Of a stretch of DNA of 64,000 nt, positions 1-7,971 are shown piece after piece. The stretch is from Methylophaga sp. 41_12_T18 (GTDB taxonomy: Bacteria > Pseudomonadota > Gammaproteobacteria > Nitrosococcales > Methylophagaceae), in assembly GCA_002163115.1 (NCBI GenBank), contig MAAI01000076.1:17534-81533 (forward strand), written 5' to 3'. The position numbers and the translations under genes were made by a program. The stretch's first letter is position 1. Each line of letters begins with the position of its first letter. A model generated the notes under the pieces. It saw only the letters and a list, made by a program, of their open reading frames with translations, was not told where the DNA came from and did not search any database.

Positions 1-1127
1 AAATCTTAGAATATTACGTCAACAACGCAGCTGAATTACTCAAGCCACAAGTGATCGAGTCGGCAGATCCCGCCATTAAAAAAGCCCAGATCATTAATGA
101 GCCTCTTGGTGTTTTACTCGCGATTGAACCGTGGAACTTCCCTTATTACCAAATCGCCCGCATCCTTGCACCACAGCTTTCGGCTGGTAACACGCTGTTA
201 TTGAAACACGCATCCAATGTGCCGCAATGTGCTGACACTTTCCAACAACTGATGATTGATGCTGGTCTACCAAAAGGTGTATTTCGTAACCTGTATGCCA
301 CACGTGATCAGGTCAACACCATTATTGCCGACTCGCGCGTACGAGGTGTGGCATTAACCGGTTCTGAAGGTGCAGGCCAAGTGGTCGCATCACAAGCGGG
401 CAAGGCGATGAAAAAGTCGACATTAGAACTCGGTGGTGCCGATGCCTTTGTTGTATTGGCTGATGCTGAGCTAGAAAAAACCGTCAAATGGGCGGTATTC
501 GGACGTCATTGGAATGCAGGACAAGTGTGCGTGTCTTCCAAACGGATGATCATCGTCGACAGTGTTTATGATGAGTTTATGGAACGTTATGCCAACGGCG
601 TAGCATCGTTGCGTACAGGTGACCCGATGAATCCAGCAACCACACTGGCACCATTATCATCACAAGGCGCTGCTGATGAAGTTAAAGACAACATTAAGAA
701 AGCTGTTGAGTTTGGTGCAACGGCAACCGAAGTAGGGCCAAACGTGCCAACCAAAGGTGCTTTTGTACAACCAACTATTTTGACTAACATCACACCCGAC
801 AACCCAGCTTATTACTGGGAGTTCTTCGGCCCTGTATCAATGATATTCAGAGCAAAAGACGAAGCCGATGCCGTGCGTATCGCCAATGATTCACCGTTTG
901 GTCTTGGTGGTTCAGTGTTTGGTCAAAATGAAGATCACGCTGAAAAAGTGGCTAAACAAATCTCTACCGGCATGGTTTATGTTAATCACCCAACCGCAGT
1001 CAAAGCCGACCTACCTTTCGGTGGTGTGCGTAACTCAGGTTATGGCCGTGAATTGATTGATTTAGGCTTGAAAGAGTTTGTAAATCACAAGCTAGTAGCC
1101 GTGACAGATATTGATGGTAATTTTTAA
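1..1127 (+). CDS. Aldehyde dehydrogenase (succinate-semialdehyde type), 5' end missing
   Basis: This is the C-terminal three quarters or so of an NAD(P)-dependent aldehyde dehydrogenase, which oxidises an aldehyde to the acid. The frame is open to the window edge (first full codon at base 3), so the real start lies outside. A GTG at 51 is only an internal Val codon. Visible family motifs are the cofactor-binding LTGSEGAGQ stretch, the ELGG motif with the general-base Glu, and GQVCVSSKR with the catalytic Cys. The sequence is closest to GabD/Sad-like succinate-semialdehyde dehydrogenases, but the substrate cannot be fixed from this part. A strong terminator follows. Its last 96 bases recur as an orphan copy at 1868-1963. 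Confidence 0.9.
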   Translation, partial: ILEYYVNNAAELLKPQVIESADPAIKKAQIINEPLGVLLAIEPWNFPYYQIARILAPQLSAGNTLLLKHASNVPQCADTFQQLMIDAGLPKGVFRNLYATRDQVNTIIADSRVRGVALTGSEGAGQVVASQAGKAMKKSTLELGGADAFVVLADAELEKTVKWAVFGRHWNAGQVCVSSKRMIIVDSVYDEFMERYANGVASLRTGDPMNPATTLAPLSSQGAADEVKDNIKKAVEFGATATEVGPNVPTKGAFVQPTILTNITPDNPAYYWEFFGPVSMIFRAKDEADAVRIANDSPFGLGGSVFGQNEDHAEKVAKQISTGMVYVNHPTAVKADLPFGGVRNSGYGRELIDLGLKEFVNHKLVAVTDIDGNF

Positions 1128-1152
1128 CGGTTAGTTTTATTAGTTTGAAATG

Positions 1153-1189
1153 AAAAGGCCTTCAATGTTTCTAGTGAAGGCCTTTTTTT
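1153..1189 (+). terminator. Rho-independent terminator of the aldehyde dehydrogenase gene
   Basis: A 12-bp stem (aaaaggccttca with tgaaggcctttt), a 10-base loop and a run of seven T lie 25 bases after the stop codon. Confidence 0.9.
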
Positions 1190-1277
1190 AGTTTACTAAC
1201 TGTCAAAATGAAATAATTAAGTTACTTCATTGATATATCTTTATTTTTAAATGACTTAAAATATGTTTTACGATAAC

Positions 1278-1298
1278 ATGTACGACATTACCGTACAT
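1278..1298. promoter_or_regulatory. Candidate YefM operator
   Basis: The inverted repeat ATGTAC-N9-GTACAT lies 17 bases before the yefM start. The TGTAC core resembles known YefM-YoeB autoregulatory operators, so conditional autorepression is the likely use. The assignment rests on position and core sequence only. A ribosome binding site (aggtgg, 1304-1309) follows. Confidence 0.6.
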
Positions 1299-1315
1299 AA
1301 CTTAGGTGGTTAATT

Positions 1316-1588
1316 ATGGATAGCATTAGCGTAAACAAATTTAGAGACAATTTAAAAACATATGTTGAGCAAACCGTCAGTGAGCATGAACCAATAAAAG
1401 TGACCAGACGAGCTGGCGAAGACTTTATTGTCATGAGTGCTGATGATTGGGAAAGAGAACAAGAGACTCTTCATGTTTTGCAAAGCAGTGACTTAATGAA
1501 GCAAATTGCTGAATCGATGAAAACGCATCAAAGCGAAACTGGCTATAAACCAACGCAAGAGCAATTAAATGAGATCACTCGTTTTTGA
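1316..1588 (+). CDS. yefM: YefM/Phd-family antitoxin
   Basis: This 90-residue protein is a type II antitoxin. Members bind their operator through the N-terminal half and neutralise the YoeB ribonuclease with an extended C-terminal tail. The N-terminus (MDSISVNKFRDNL) and the central VTRRAGEDFIVMSADDWE segment are typical of YefM. The start is fixed by aggtgg at 1304-1309. The gene overlaps the toxin gene by 20 bases, the usual arrangement for coupled translation, and an inverted-repeat operator lies upstream. The module sits between an intact aldehyde dehydrogenase gene and an orphan copy of that gene's 3' end, which suggests it arrived by insertion. Confidence 0.92.
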   Translation: MDSISVNKFRDNLKTYVEQTVSEHEPIKVTRRAGEDFIVMSADDWEREQETLHVLQSSDLMKQIAESMKTHQSETGYKPTQEQLNEITRF

Positions 1589-1838
1589 AGGAAAGACTTG
1601 GCTAGTTTATGAGCAGCTTAGAGAAAAAGATAAAAAACTGCACAAGGCTTTATGTCAGGTTTTAAAAGAAATGTTACGTTCAGATCCTGCTGGCGGCTTA
1701 GGCAAACCAGAGCCGTTAAAACATAACCTATCAGGATTATGGTCTAAACGAATTTCTCAGAAAGATAGGCTGATTTATAAGTTTGATGATGAAAATATTT
1801 ATATTTTCGCGATTGGTGGTCATTACGATGAGCATTAA
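1569..1838 (+). CDS. yoeB: YoeB-family mRNA interferase toxin
   Basis: This 89-residue toxin belongs to the RelE superfamily, whose YoeB branch cleaves mRNA in the ribosomal A site. The sequence holds the hallmark stretch GKPEPLKHNLSGLWSKRI. Residues matching the catalytic set are Glu48, Arg67 and His85-Tyr86, so it looks active. The ATG at 1569 lies inside the last codons of yefM. Nothing in the frame looks broken. Confidence 0.93.
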   Translation: MRSLVFEGKTWLVYEQLREKDKKLHKALCQVLKEMLRSDPAGGLGKPEPLKHNLSGLWSKRISQKDRLIYKFDDENIYIFAIGGHYDEH

Positions 1839-1867
1839 AATGTCACGCCACTTTCATCGACAATGGC

Positions 1868-1963
1868 AACTCAGGTTATGGTCGTGAATTGATTGATTTA
1901 GGTTTGAAAGAGTTTGTAAATCACAAGCTCGTCGCCGTGACAGATATTGATGGTGGTTTTTAA
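1868..1963 (+). pseudogene. Orphan copy of the aldehyde dehydrogenase 3' end
   Basis: These 96 bases align without gaps to 1032-1127, the last 31 codons and stop of the upstream dehydrogenase gene, with six mismatches. All differences are synonymous except the penultimate codon (Asn in the intact gene, Gly here). Similarity begins abruptly at 1868; there is no start codon or upstream half. It is either the displaced original end of the gene or the remnant of a paralogue, now separated by the yefM-yoeB cassette. Its own terminator follows. Confidence 0.88.
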
Positions 1964-2003
1964 CTATTTAAGTAATAGCGACGAAATTTAAAACTAAAAG
2001 AAT

Positions 2004-2041
2004 AAGGGCAACCAATATGAAAGTATTGAATGCCCTTTTTT
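2004..2041 (+). terminator. Rho-independent terminator after the orphan gene end
   Basis: The outer stem aagggca/tgccctt and inner stem caata/tattg are followed by a T run. It occupies the same relative place as the terminator of the intact dehydrogenase gene, so the orphan end kept its own terminator. Confidence 0.85.
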
Positions 2042-2133
2042 AATATCCATTGCTACTGCACAAATGCTGAGATTGGTTGAAGGGCCAGACTCTTATTAAC
2101 GCTCTGTTTTTGTTAACTTGTACTGATGATTGT

Positions 2134-2160
2134 ATACCAAACGGTGTATATTGTTGGTAT
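2134..2160. promoter_or_regulatory. Candidate DinJ operator
   Basis: The perfect inverted repeat ATACCAA-N13-TTGGTAT lies 20 bases before the dinJ start, with a second, overlapping TATAC/GTATA symmetry at 2133-2150. RelB/DinJ antitoxins repress their own promoters at such sites. The assignment rests on symmetry and position. Confidence 0.55.
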
Positions 2161-2179
2161 GTCGAATGAGGGGTAATTT

Positions 2180-2419
2180 ATGGCCAAAATACAAACCAGT
2201 CTTAGAATAGAAGAGAAGTCACTTAAAGAAGCAAAGGTGATTCTTAATTCTTTAGGAATGAACTTTTCTGAAGCTGTGAATGTGTTTACCAGCATGGTCG
2301 TGCAAACTAAGGGACTGCCATTTGAGGTTAAGATCCCCAATAAGTTAACATCTAAGGTGATTCAAGAAGCTAAACTTGGCGTTAATGTCGATGAGTTTTC
2401 AGTTGATGAAATACGATGA
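2180..2419 (+). CDS. dinJ: RelB/DinJ-family antitoxin
   Basis: This 79-residue antitoxin has the ribbon-helix-helix N-terminus typical of DinJ (KIQTSLRIEEKSLKEAKVILNSLGMNFSEAVNVF), which binds DNA as a dimer. The C-terminal part should wrap the YafQ toxin encoded next. The start is supported by gaggggt at 2168-2174. The stop overlaps the start of the toxin gene by four bases (ATGA), giving translational coupling. It is the second toxin-antitoxin pair within 1.4 kb. Confidence 0.9.
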   Translation: MAKIQTSLRIEEKSLKEAKVILNSLGMNFSEAVNVFTSMVVQTKGLPFEVKIPNKLTSKVIQEAKLGVNVDEFSVDEIR

Positions 2420-2682
2420 AGCTTAGGCGACATAAAGTTTTTTTAAAAGATATTAAAAAAGAAAAATTAGCCGATTCACAATTTGAAAAATTTATTTATT
2501 ACATCAACCTTCTTAGGGAAGGAGGTGTTTTACCTCTCGAGTCACGTGACCATGCACTTTTAGGTGAATATAAGGATTGTAGGGAATTTCATCTAGGTGG
2601 AGATATGTTAGTTATTTATCTCGTCGAAGCCGAGCAAATTACTCTGCTACGGATTGGCACACATACACAACTATTCAAGTAA
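2416..2682 (+). CDS. yafQ: YafQ-family mRNA interferase toxin
   Basis: This 88-residue RelE-superfamily toxin is paired with DinJ; YafQ cleaves mRNA on the ribosome. The catalytic set described for E. coli YafQ (His50, His63, Asp67, His87) is matched with a constant offset of four by His46, His59, Asp63 and His83. The C-terminal GTHTQLF is also typical. The gene appears intact. Its start overlaps the dinJ stop. Confidence 0.9.
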   Translation: MKLRRHKVFLKDIKKEKLADSQFEKFIYYINLLREGGVLPLESRDHALLGEYKDCREFHLGGDMLVIYLVEAEQITLLRIGTHTQLFK

Positions 2683-2773
2683 GAACTGAGAAAACAAATA
2701 GCTCCAGACTCTCAGTCGCGTATAACCTTGGCTTTGAATACCCACAATACTTTGCCTGATTATTCAAAAAGTA

Positions 2774-2800
2774 CCTAAAAGGGGACGCAACCCTTTTAGG
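2774..2800. repeat. REP-like palindrome, left of the RAYT gene
   Basis: A perfect 10-bp stem (cctaaaaggg/cccttttagg) encloses the loop gacgcaa. The core AAGGGGACGCAACCCTT recurs inverted at 3537-3553 and, in variant form, twice in recB. Confidence 0.85.
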
Positions 2801-2866
2801 AGTATTATTTATTCTGATCAATGTGTTAGTGTATTTATATCAAGGATTGATAAGAGGTTTTAGCTT

Positions 2867-3535
2867 ATGCCAAGGACAAGGCGTCATGTATTTCCAACTA
2901 TCCCGCATCATATTACCCAGCGTGGTAATCGTCGAGAAGATGTATTTTTCAATGACGACGACAAACAGCTCTATCTGGAATGGCTGACAGATTACTGTAA
3001 GAAATATCAAGTTGAGTTATTGTCATACTGCCTGATGGATAATCATATTCACTTAATTATGACGCCACAGACTCATGACGGACTACATAATGTCTTAAAG
3101 CCTCTCCATATGCGTTACGCACAATACATCAATAGAAGACATGGATGGTCGGGGCATTTGTGGCAAGGTCGTTTTTTTTCATCCGCATTGGATGAAGCAC
3201 ACACCCATGCAGCCATTCGTTATGTTGAAAGAAACCCTGTGGAAGCTGGCATGGTAGAAAAATCGGAAGACTATCCTTGGTCAAGTGCCGCACACCATTG
3301 TGGTCAAACAGTAAATGACTTTTTGATGAATCGAGCGAATAAAATCACGGGAATAACTGAAGATAAATGGTCTGACTGGCTAGCGATTATTGTGCGTGAA
3401 GGGCTAACACAAGTATTGGAGCGAAATATTGAGAAAGGCTTACCTTGTGGATCTGATAACTTCATAGAACGCTTAGAAAAATTAGCTGATAGATCTTTAC
3501 AATATCGGCCTCAGGGTAGGCCATCAAAGGGGTAA
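2867..3535 (+). mobile_element. REP-associated tyrosine transposase (RAYT, Y1/HUH family)
   Basis: This 222-residue protein belongs to the IS200-like Y1 family, RAYT branch. Such proteins nick and join single-stranded REP palindromes with a catalytic Tyr and a two-His metal site. The His-Ile-His motif is at residues 60-62 (LMDNHIHLIM). A YAQYIN stretch around residues 84-89 holds candidate catalytic tyrosines. Further family marks are GHLWQGRF and VERNPVEAGMV. The gene is single and has no IS ends; it is flanked by exact inverted copies of a 17-bp REP core (2778-2794 and 3537-3553). Related palindromes sit in recB. It looks intact and may still spread REPs. Confidence 0.92.
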
Positions 3536-3553
3536 AAAGGGTTGCGTCCCCTT
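3535..3553. repeat. REP-like palindrome, right of the RAYT gene
   Basis: The core aagggttgcgtcccctt (3537-3553) is the exact reverse complement of the left copy. It overlaps the end of the transposase stop codon region, so the gene is tightly framed by its REPs. Confidence 0.85.
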
Positions 3554-3611
3554 AAATCCTGGGATTACTTCATTTCTGCTAAACGTTGTGATCTAAATGC
3601 TAGGTCTTTGG

Positions 3612-4562
3612 TTATTTAGGCTCATCATCGAGAGCTTTAAAAAAACTGTCATCAGGTTGAGCCACTCTGAATGTGGTTAATGATTTATCCATTACGTGAA
3701 CTCCTGAAAAAACCATGGCATCGCCAAGGCGCGGCACATAAATAATAGAGTTTTCATCTTCCGTAAGTTTGAAACCGATAGTCTGTATGCGTTTTCTCAT
3801 ATATGGATAATATCCTTGAACCATTGTTAGTTCATTTTCATCGCGAGGATATGGTGAAGAGACATCATTAAGCATGAGTTTTATCGAGCTTTGTAAATTA
3901 TCTGAAAGGTACTGCTTTAATTCAACGCCTTCATTTTCTGTCCAACTTCCATCACCTACCAACGGTTTTGCTGCTCCTGTCGATGACATGTAGCGAGTGT
4001 TCCAGATCGGGGCTGTTTCATTGGGTTTTGTCATACTTGCTTGTAGCAAAACATAAGGCCGGACATTTTCATCAGAGACAAAAGTTAATATGACAGCAGT
4101 TCTAACTTTTAACTGAGGTAAGCTGGGTGTACTTAATGTTGTGAATTCCTTCCTCAAATTAGAGGTTTGAAGCAACTCTTGTGTGATTTTTTCAGCTTCG
4201 TTGGTTAGAGTTATATTCAATATGTGTTGTGACTTATCACTGGCGCTAGAGCCTATACTGGAGTCCACTCCATCTTGAATTAACATTCCTAATGGCCCAA
4301 ATAGAACACCGACTAGGCCACTTGATTGATGTCCTGAAATGATAACTTGGCTATCAGGGATACGGTGGATACCAGGTGGTAAATCAGACCAGCCAGATAG
4401 TTCTTGATCGATAAAATCGATAGCGATAGCTTCTTCAATAGGAGGCGCTGGTTTAATTCTATTACTTGAAATACAACCTGTGAGTTGCGTCGCGATGATT
4501 AAAAATAGAAGTTGTAGGCTGTATTTTTTGAACTTTGTGTGATTTATTACATTGGTACGCAA
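3612..4562 (-). CDS. Predicted lipoprotein of unknown function
   Basis: I do not recognise a family for this 316-residue protein. It has a positively charged N-terminus, a hydrophobic stretch and a lipobox LTGC with the lipidated Cys at residue 30, so it should be anchored to the inner or outer membrane facing the periplasm. The rest has no transmembrane segment. A Gly-rich loop (SGLVGVLFGPLGMLIQDG, about residues 80-97) and a C-terminal beta-rich part are visible. It stands alone between the RAYT locus and the divergent recCBD operon. Confidence 0.75.
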   Translation of the reverse strand: MRTNVINHTKFKKYSLQLLFLIIATQLTGCISSNRIKPAPPIEEAIAIDFIDQELSGWSDLPPGIHRIPDSQVIISGHQSSGLVGVLFGPLGMLIQDGVDSSIGSSASDKSQHILNITLTNEAEKITQELLQTSNLRKEFTTLSTPSLPQLKVRTAVILTFVSDENVRPYVLLQASMTKPNETAPIWNTRYMSSTGAAKPLVGDGSWTENEGVELKQYLSDNLQSSIKLMLNDVSSPYPRDENELTMVQGYYPYMRKRIQTIGFKLTEDENSIIYVPRLGDAMVFSGVHVMDKSLTTFRVAQPDDSFFKALDDEPK

Positions 4563-4743
4563 TTTATAATCCTTTTAGCGTTGTGTTGCACAATATCCGT
4601 ATTTTTTCTTTAAAAAAGAAATCGTGAGCAATGGTATTTAGTAAATAGTTTTAAGTCAATTTTGCTAGCACCCACTTGTATGTAAAAATGCAGCTTTAGT
4701 TTTCGCTTTGTCGAAACGGTCATTTTTAGGGATAGCTTCTTTT

Positions 4744-7700
4744 ATGCTCAACGTTGTATACAGTAACGATATGGTGCAGTTGGCTGCACAACTTGCTGAG
4801 ATACAACACAGCGATCCGTTGCCTCCGTTAGAAGCGGAAACGGTGATTGTGCAGAGTAATGAGTTGGCGCGTTGGTTGTCGTTGTTTTTGGCACAACATC
4901 AGGGCGTGGCGAGCAATATTGAGTTTCCTTATCCTTCGGCTTATATCTGGACTTTGTTTCGTCGGGTGTTGTCGGGTGTGCCTAAGCAATCACCTTTTTC
5001 GACCGATGCGATGGCGTGGCGAATCTTTGAGTTGTTGCCGCAGTGCCAACATTTGCCTAAGTTTGAGCCGATTAATGCCTATTTAGGTTCGCAGGATGAT
5101 CCTTTAAAACGTTATGCCATTTCCCATCGTATTGCGGATAGTTTTGACCAATATTTGATGTATCGACCGGATTGGTTGCAGGCGTGGGAGCAAGGCGAAA
5201 CACCGCATTGGCAAGCTTTGTTGTGGCAACAGCTGACGGCGGGTGAAGATGCGTCATTGCATCGTGCGAGTTTGTTGCAACAGTTGCATGATTATTTATT
5301 GTCTACCGATCAACGTCCTGCTGGTTTGCCTCGTCGTTTAGCGATTATTGGTGTATCGGCCTTGCCGCCGGTGTATTTGAAGATCTTTGAATTGATGGCG
5401 CGTCATTGCGATATCACCTTGATGTTCTTTTCGCCGAGTGAGGCGTATTGGGGCGATGTGGTTGACAAAAAAACACAGGCCAAACGCTTGGCTGAGTCGC
5501 AAGAAGAAGACTTGTATTTCAATAGTGGTCATCCCTTGTTAGCGAGCTTGGGCAAGCAAGGCCAAGAGATGTTTGAGCAGTTGCAAGAGTGCGAACACGA
5601 ACAACAACATCTGTTTAATCCACCACAACAAACCAGTTTATTAGGCTGTTTGCAGCATGATATTTATGCCTTGAATGATCCAGAGTTGGTGGAAGATAAG
5701 CAGGTTATTTCGGTTGAGGATGATTCGATTCAGGCACATGCCTGCCATAGTGCGATGCGTGAGATTGAAGTATTGCATGATCAGTTATTGGCCTTGTTTG
5801 AACGGCATCCTGATTTATCGCCGACCGATGTGGTGGTGATGACACCGGATATTGAGGTGTATGCACCTTGGATTGATGCAGTGTTTGCCCGTGTTGAGGG
5901 CGAGGCGAGTCAACGTTATATTCCTTATGGCATTGCTGATTGTGGCGTGCGTTATCAAAGTCCGGTGTTGAATGCGTTTATCACTTTACTAGGCTTGCCG
6001 CAGTCACGATTTGATGTGGAAACGGTGTTGAGTTTATTAGAGTGTCAGGCGATACAACATCGTTTTGCACTTGATGATGAACAGCTGACGGTGATTCGCA
6101 CTTGGTTGGCAGAGACACAAACACGTTGGGCTTTGTCGGGTGAAGATAAAGCTAAGTTTGATTTGCCAGAAACGGATAACAATACTTGGCGAGCGGGTTT
6201 AGATCGTTTGTTATTAGGTTTTGCCATGCCATTAACCGAGCAAGGCGAAGACTTACGTTTATTTGAACAACAGTTGGCTTTTGACGGCATCAGCGGTGAA
6301 CGTGCAGCAACTATGGCGCAATTATGTGCATTTGTTGATAGTTTGGATAAGTTGCGTAATCACTTAAACCGACCTCGCACCGCCGAGCAATGGCAGCAAA
6401 CCCTAAATGAATGTTTGGATAATGTGTTTTTGCCGATGGGCAATGATAACCATGATGAATCTGAATTATTGTTGCTGCGTAAAACTATCGATAAGTTGGT
6501 GGAAACTACTGAGCTGGCAGGCTTTGAACAAACCTTGTCATTGGCCTTGGTGACCGATTGGTTGAATGGACATTTGGATACCAGCCAAACATTGAGCCGT
6601 TTTATGGGCCATGGTGTGACCTTTTGTGGCATGGTGCCGATGCGAAGTATTCCGTTTGATGTTGTGTGTTTGATAGGGATGAATGACGATAGTTATCCAC
6701 GTCGTCAGCCAACAGCCGGTTTTGATTTGTTATCACATGATTATCGCTTGGGTGATCGCTCACGTCGTGATGATGATCGTTATCTGTTTTTAGAAGCCTT
6801 GTTGTCATGCCAACGTCATTTGTATTTGAGTTATGTCGGCGCGAGCATTCATGATAATGCCACCATTCCACCGTCGGTATTGGTCAGTGATCTGCGTGAT
6901 GTGTTAAAGCAAAGTTATCAGGCAGAACATGACGAAGATATTTGGTCACAACTATTAACGCAACATCCTTTGCAGGCATTTAGTCCGCGTTATTTTGATG
7001 GTGTTGATCCGAAGTTATTTAGTTTTGAACAAGCACAGTGCCCGAATGCTCAGGCAGTGGAGGTGGATGATTGGTTTGCCACGCCGCTGCCAGAAGTGGA
7101 TGCCTCATGGCGACAAGTGAGTTTAAGTCAATTGTTGAACTTCTTCCGTCATCCAGCTCGATATTTAATGCGTGAACGCATGGGCATACGATTGGAAATG
7201 TCGGATGACCAGTTGGAAACACGTGAGCCGTTTGCCTTAGATGGTTTGCAAGCATGGCAGCTGCGCCAACAGCTATTAACATCACGCTTAAACGACACGG
7301 CCTTGGCCGAGATGTTGCCTTTAGTGCAGGCGACCGGTGTATTGCCACAAGGCATTATGGGTGAACATATTTTTGACAACCAAGCCGGTCAGGTGAATGA
7401 GTTTGCTGATAAGTTGAGCGAACGTTATCCCGACTCGTTTGAGAACCCAGCATCGTTTGAGTTGAAACTGGGCGAGTTTTATTTAAGCGGCCAATTAGAA
7501 CAACTGCATGAAGGCGGCATATTCCAATATCGAATGGCAAAAACCAAAGGTAATGATCTGTTGGCCTTGTGGCTGCAACACTTGGTATTGAACTGTGTGC
7601 AACCGAAAGGCATCGCCAAATCGAGCCAGTTGTTTACCGAAGATAATGAATATGAATTTGCACCCGTGGCGGAGGCAGAAAGCCACTTGTCGACCTTGTT

Positions 7701-7971
7701 GGACTATTACTGGCAAGGCTTGCACCAACCTTTGGCTTATATCCCCAACAGCAGCTTTGCCTTTGCCAAAGCAAGTTTAAATAGTGGCAAAGCATCACCT
7801 GATAACAAGATGTTTGACGCATGGAATGGCGGTCAATTTTCTAACGGCGATGTAGGCGATGATTATTATCAACAAATCTACCAAACCGCACCGTTAGATG
7901 AACATTTCAAACAACTGGCCATGGCGATATTTGAACCGATTCAAGAACATCTTGTGGGAGGCAAACTGTGA
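4744..7971 (+). CDS. recC: RecBCD exonuclease V, RecC subunit
   Basis: RecC holds the RecBCD complex together and recognises Chi during double-strand-break processing. The N-terminus MLNVVYSNDMVQL and the segment IVQSNELARWLSLFLAQ match RecC, so ATG 4744 is preferred over an in-frame TTG 36 bases upstream. The 1075 residues compare with about 1120 in E. coli. The SF1-like fold lacks a functional Walker A, as normal for RecC. Its stop overlaps the recB GTG start (GTGA), and recD follows the same way, so the three subunits are translated as one operon. No ptrA gene lies between recC and recB, unlike E. coli. Confidence 0.93.
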   Translation: MLNVVYSNDMVQLAAQLAEIQHSDPLPPLEAETVIVQSNELARWLSLFLAQHQGVASNIEFPYPSAYIWTLFRRVLSGVPKQSPFSTDAMAWRIFELLPQCQHLPKFEPINAYLGSQDDPLKRYAISHRIADSFDQYLMYRPDWLQAWEQGETPHWQALLWQQLTAGEDASLHRASLLQQLHDYLLSTDQRPAGLPRRLAIIGVSALPPVYLKIFELMARHCDITLMFFSPSEAYWGDVVDKKTQAKRLAESQEEDLYFNSGHPLLASLGKQGQEMFEQLQECEHEQQHLFNPPQQTSLLGCLQHDIYALNDPELVEDKQVISVEDDSIQAHACHSAMREIEVLHDQLLALFERHPDLSPTDVVVMTPDIEVYAPWIDAVFARVEGEASQRYIPYGIADCGVRYQSPVLNAFITLLGLPQSRFDVETVLSLLECQAIQHRFALDDEQLTVIRTWLAETQTRWALSGEDKAKFDLPETDNNTWRAGLDRLLLGFAMPLTEQGEDLRLFEQQLAFDGISGERAATMAQLCAFVDSLDKLRNHLNRPRTAEQWQQTLNECLDNVFLPMGNDNHDESELLLLRKTIDKLVETTELAGFEQTLSLALVTDWLNGHLDTSQTLSRFMGHGVTFCGMVPMRSIPFDVVCLIGMNDDSYPRRQPTAGFDLLSHDYRLGDRSRRDDDRYLFLEALLSCQRHLYLSYVGASIHDNATIPPSVLVSDLRDVLKQSYQAEHDEDIWSQLLTQHPLQAFSPRYFDGVDPKLFSFEQAQCPNAQAVEVDDWFATPLPEVDASWRQVSLSQLLNFFRHPARYLMRERMGIRLEMSDDQLETREPFALDGLQAWQLRQQLLTSRLNDTALAEMLPLVQATGVLPQGIMGEHIFDNQAGQVNEFADKLSERYPDSFENPASFELKLGEFYLSGQLEQLHEGGIFQYRMAKTKGNDLLALWLQHLVLNCVQPKGIAKSSQLFTEDNEYEFAPVAEAESHLSTLLDYYWQGLHQPLAYIPNSSFAFAKASLNSGKASPDNKMFDAWNGGQFSNGDVGDDYYQQIYQTAPLDEHFKQLAMAIFEPIQEHLVGGKL

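Noticed and set aside
1316..3553. Whole accessory patch considered as a prophage or integrative element
   Set aside because: There is no integrase, phage gene or paired attachment site; the modules appear to be independent insertions.
4708..4743. Upstream TTG start adding 12 residues to RecC
   Set aside because: RecC proteins begin at the MLxVxxSN motif, which matches ATG 4744.
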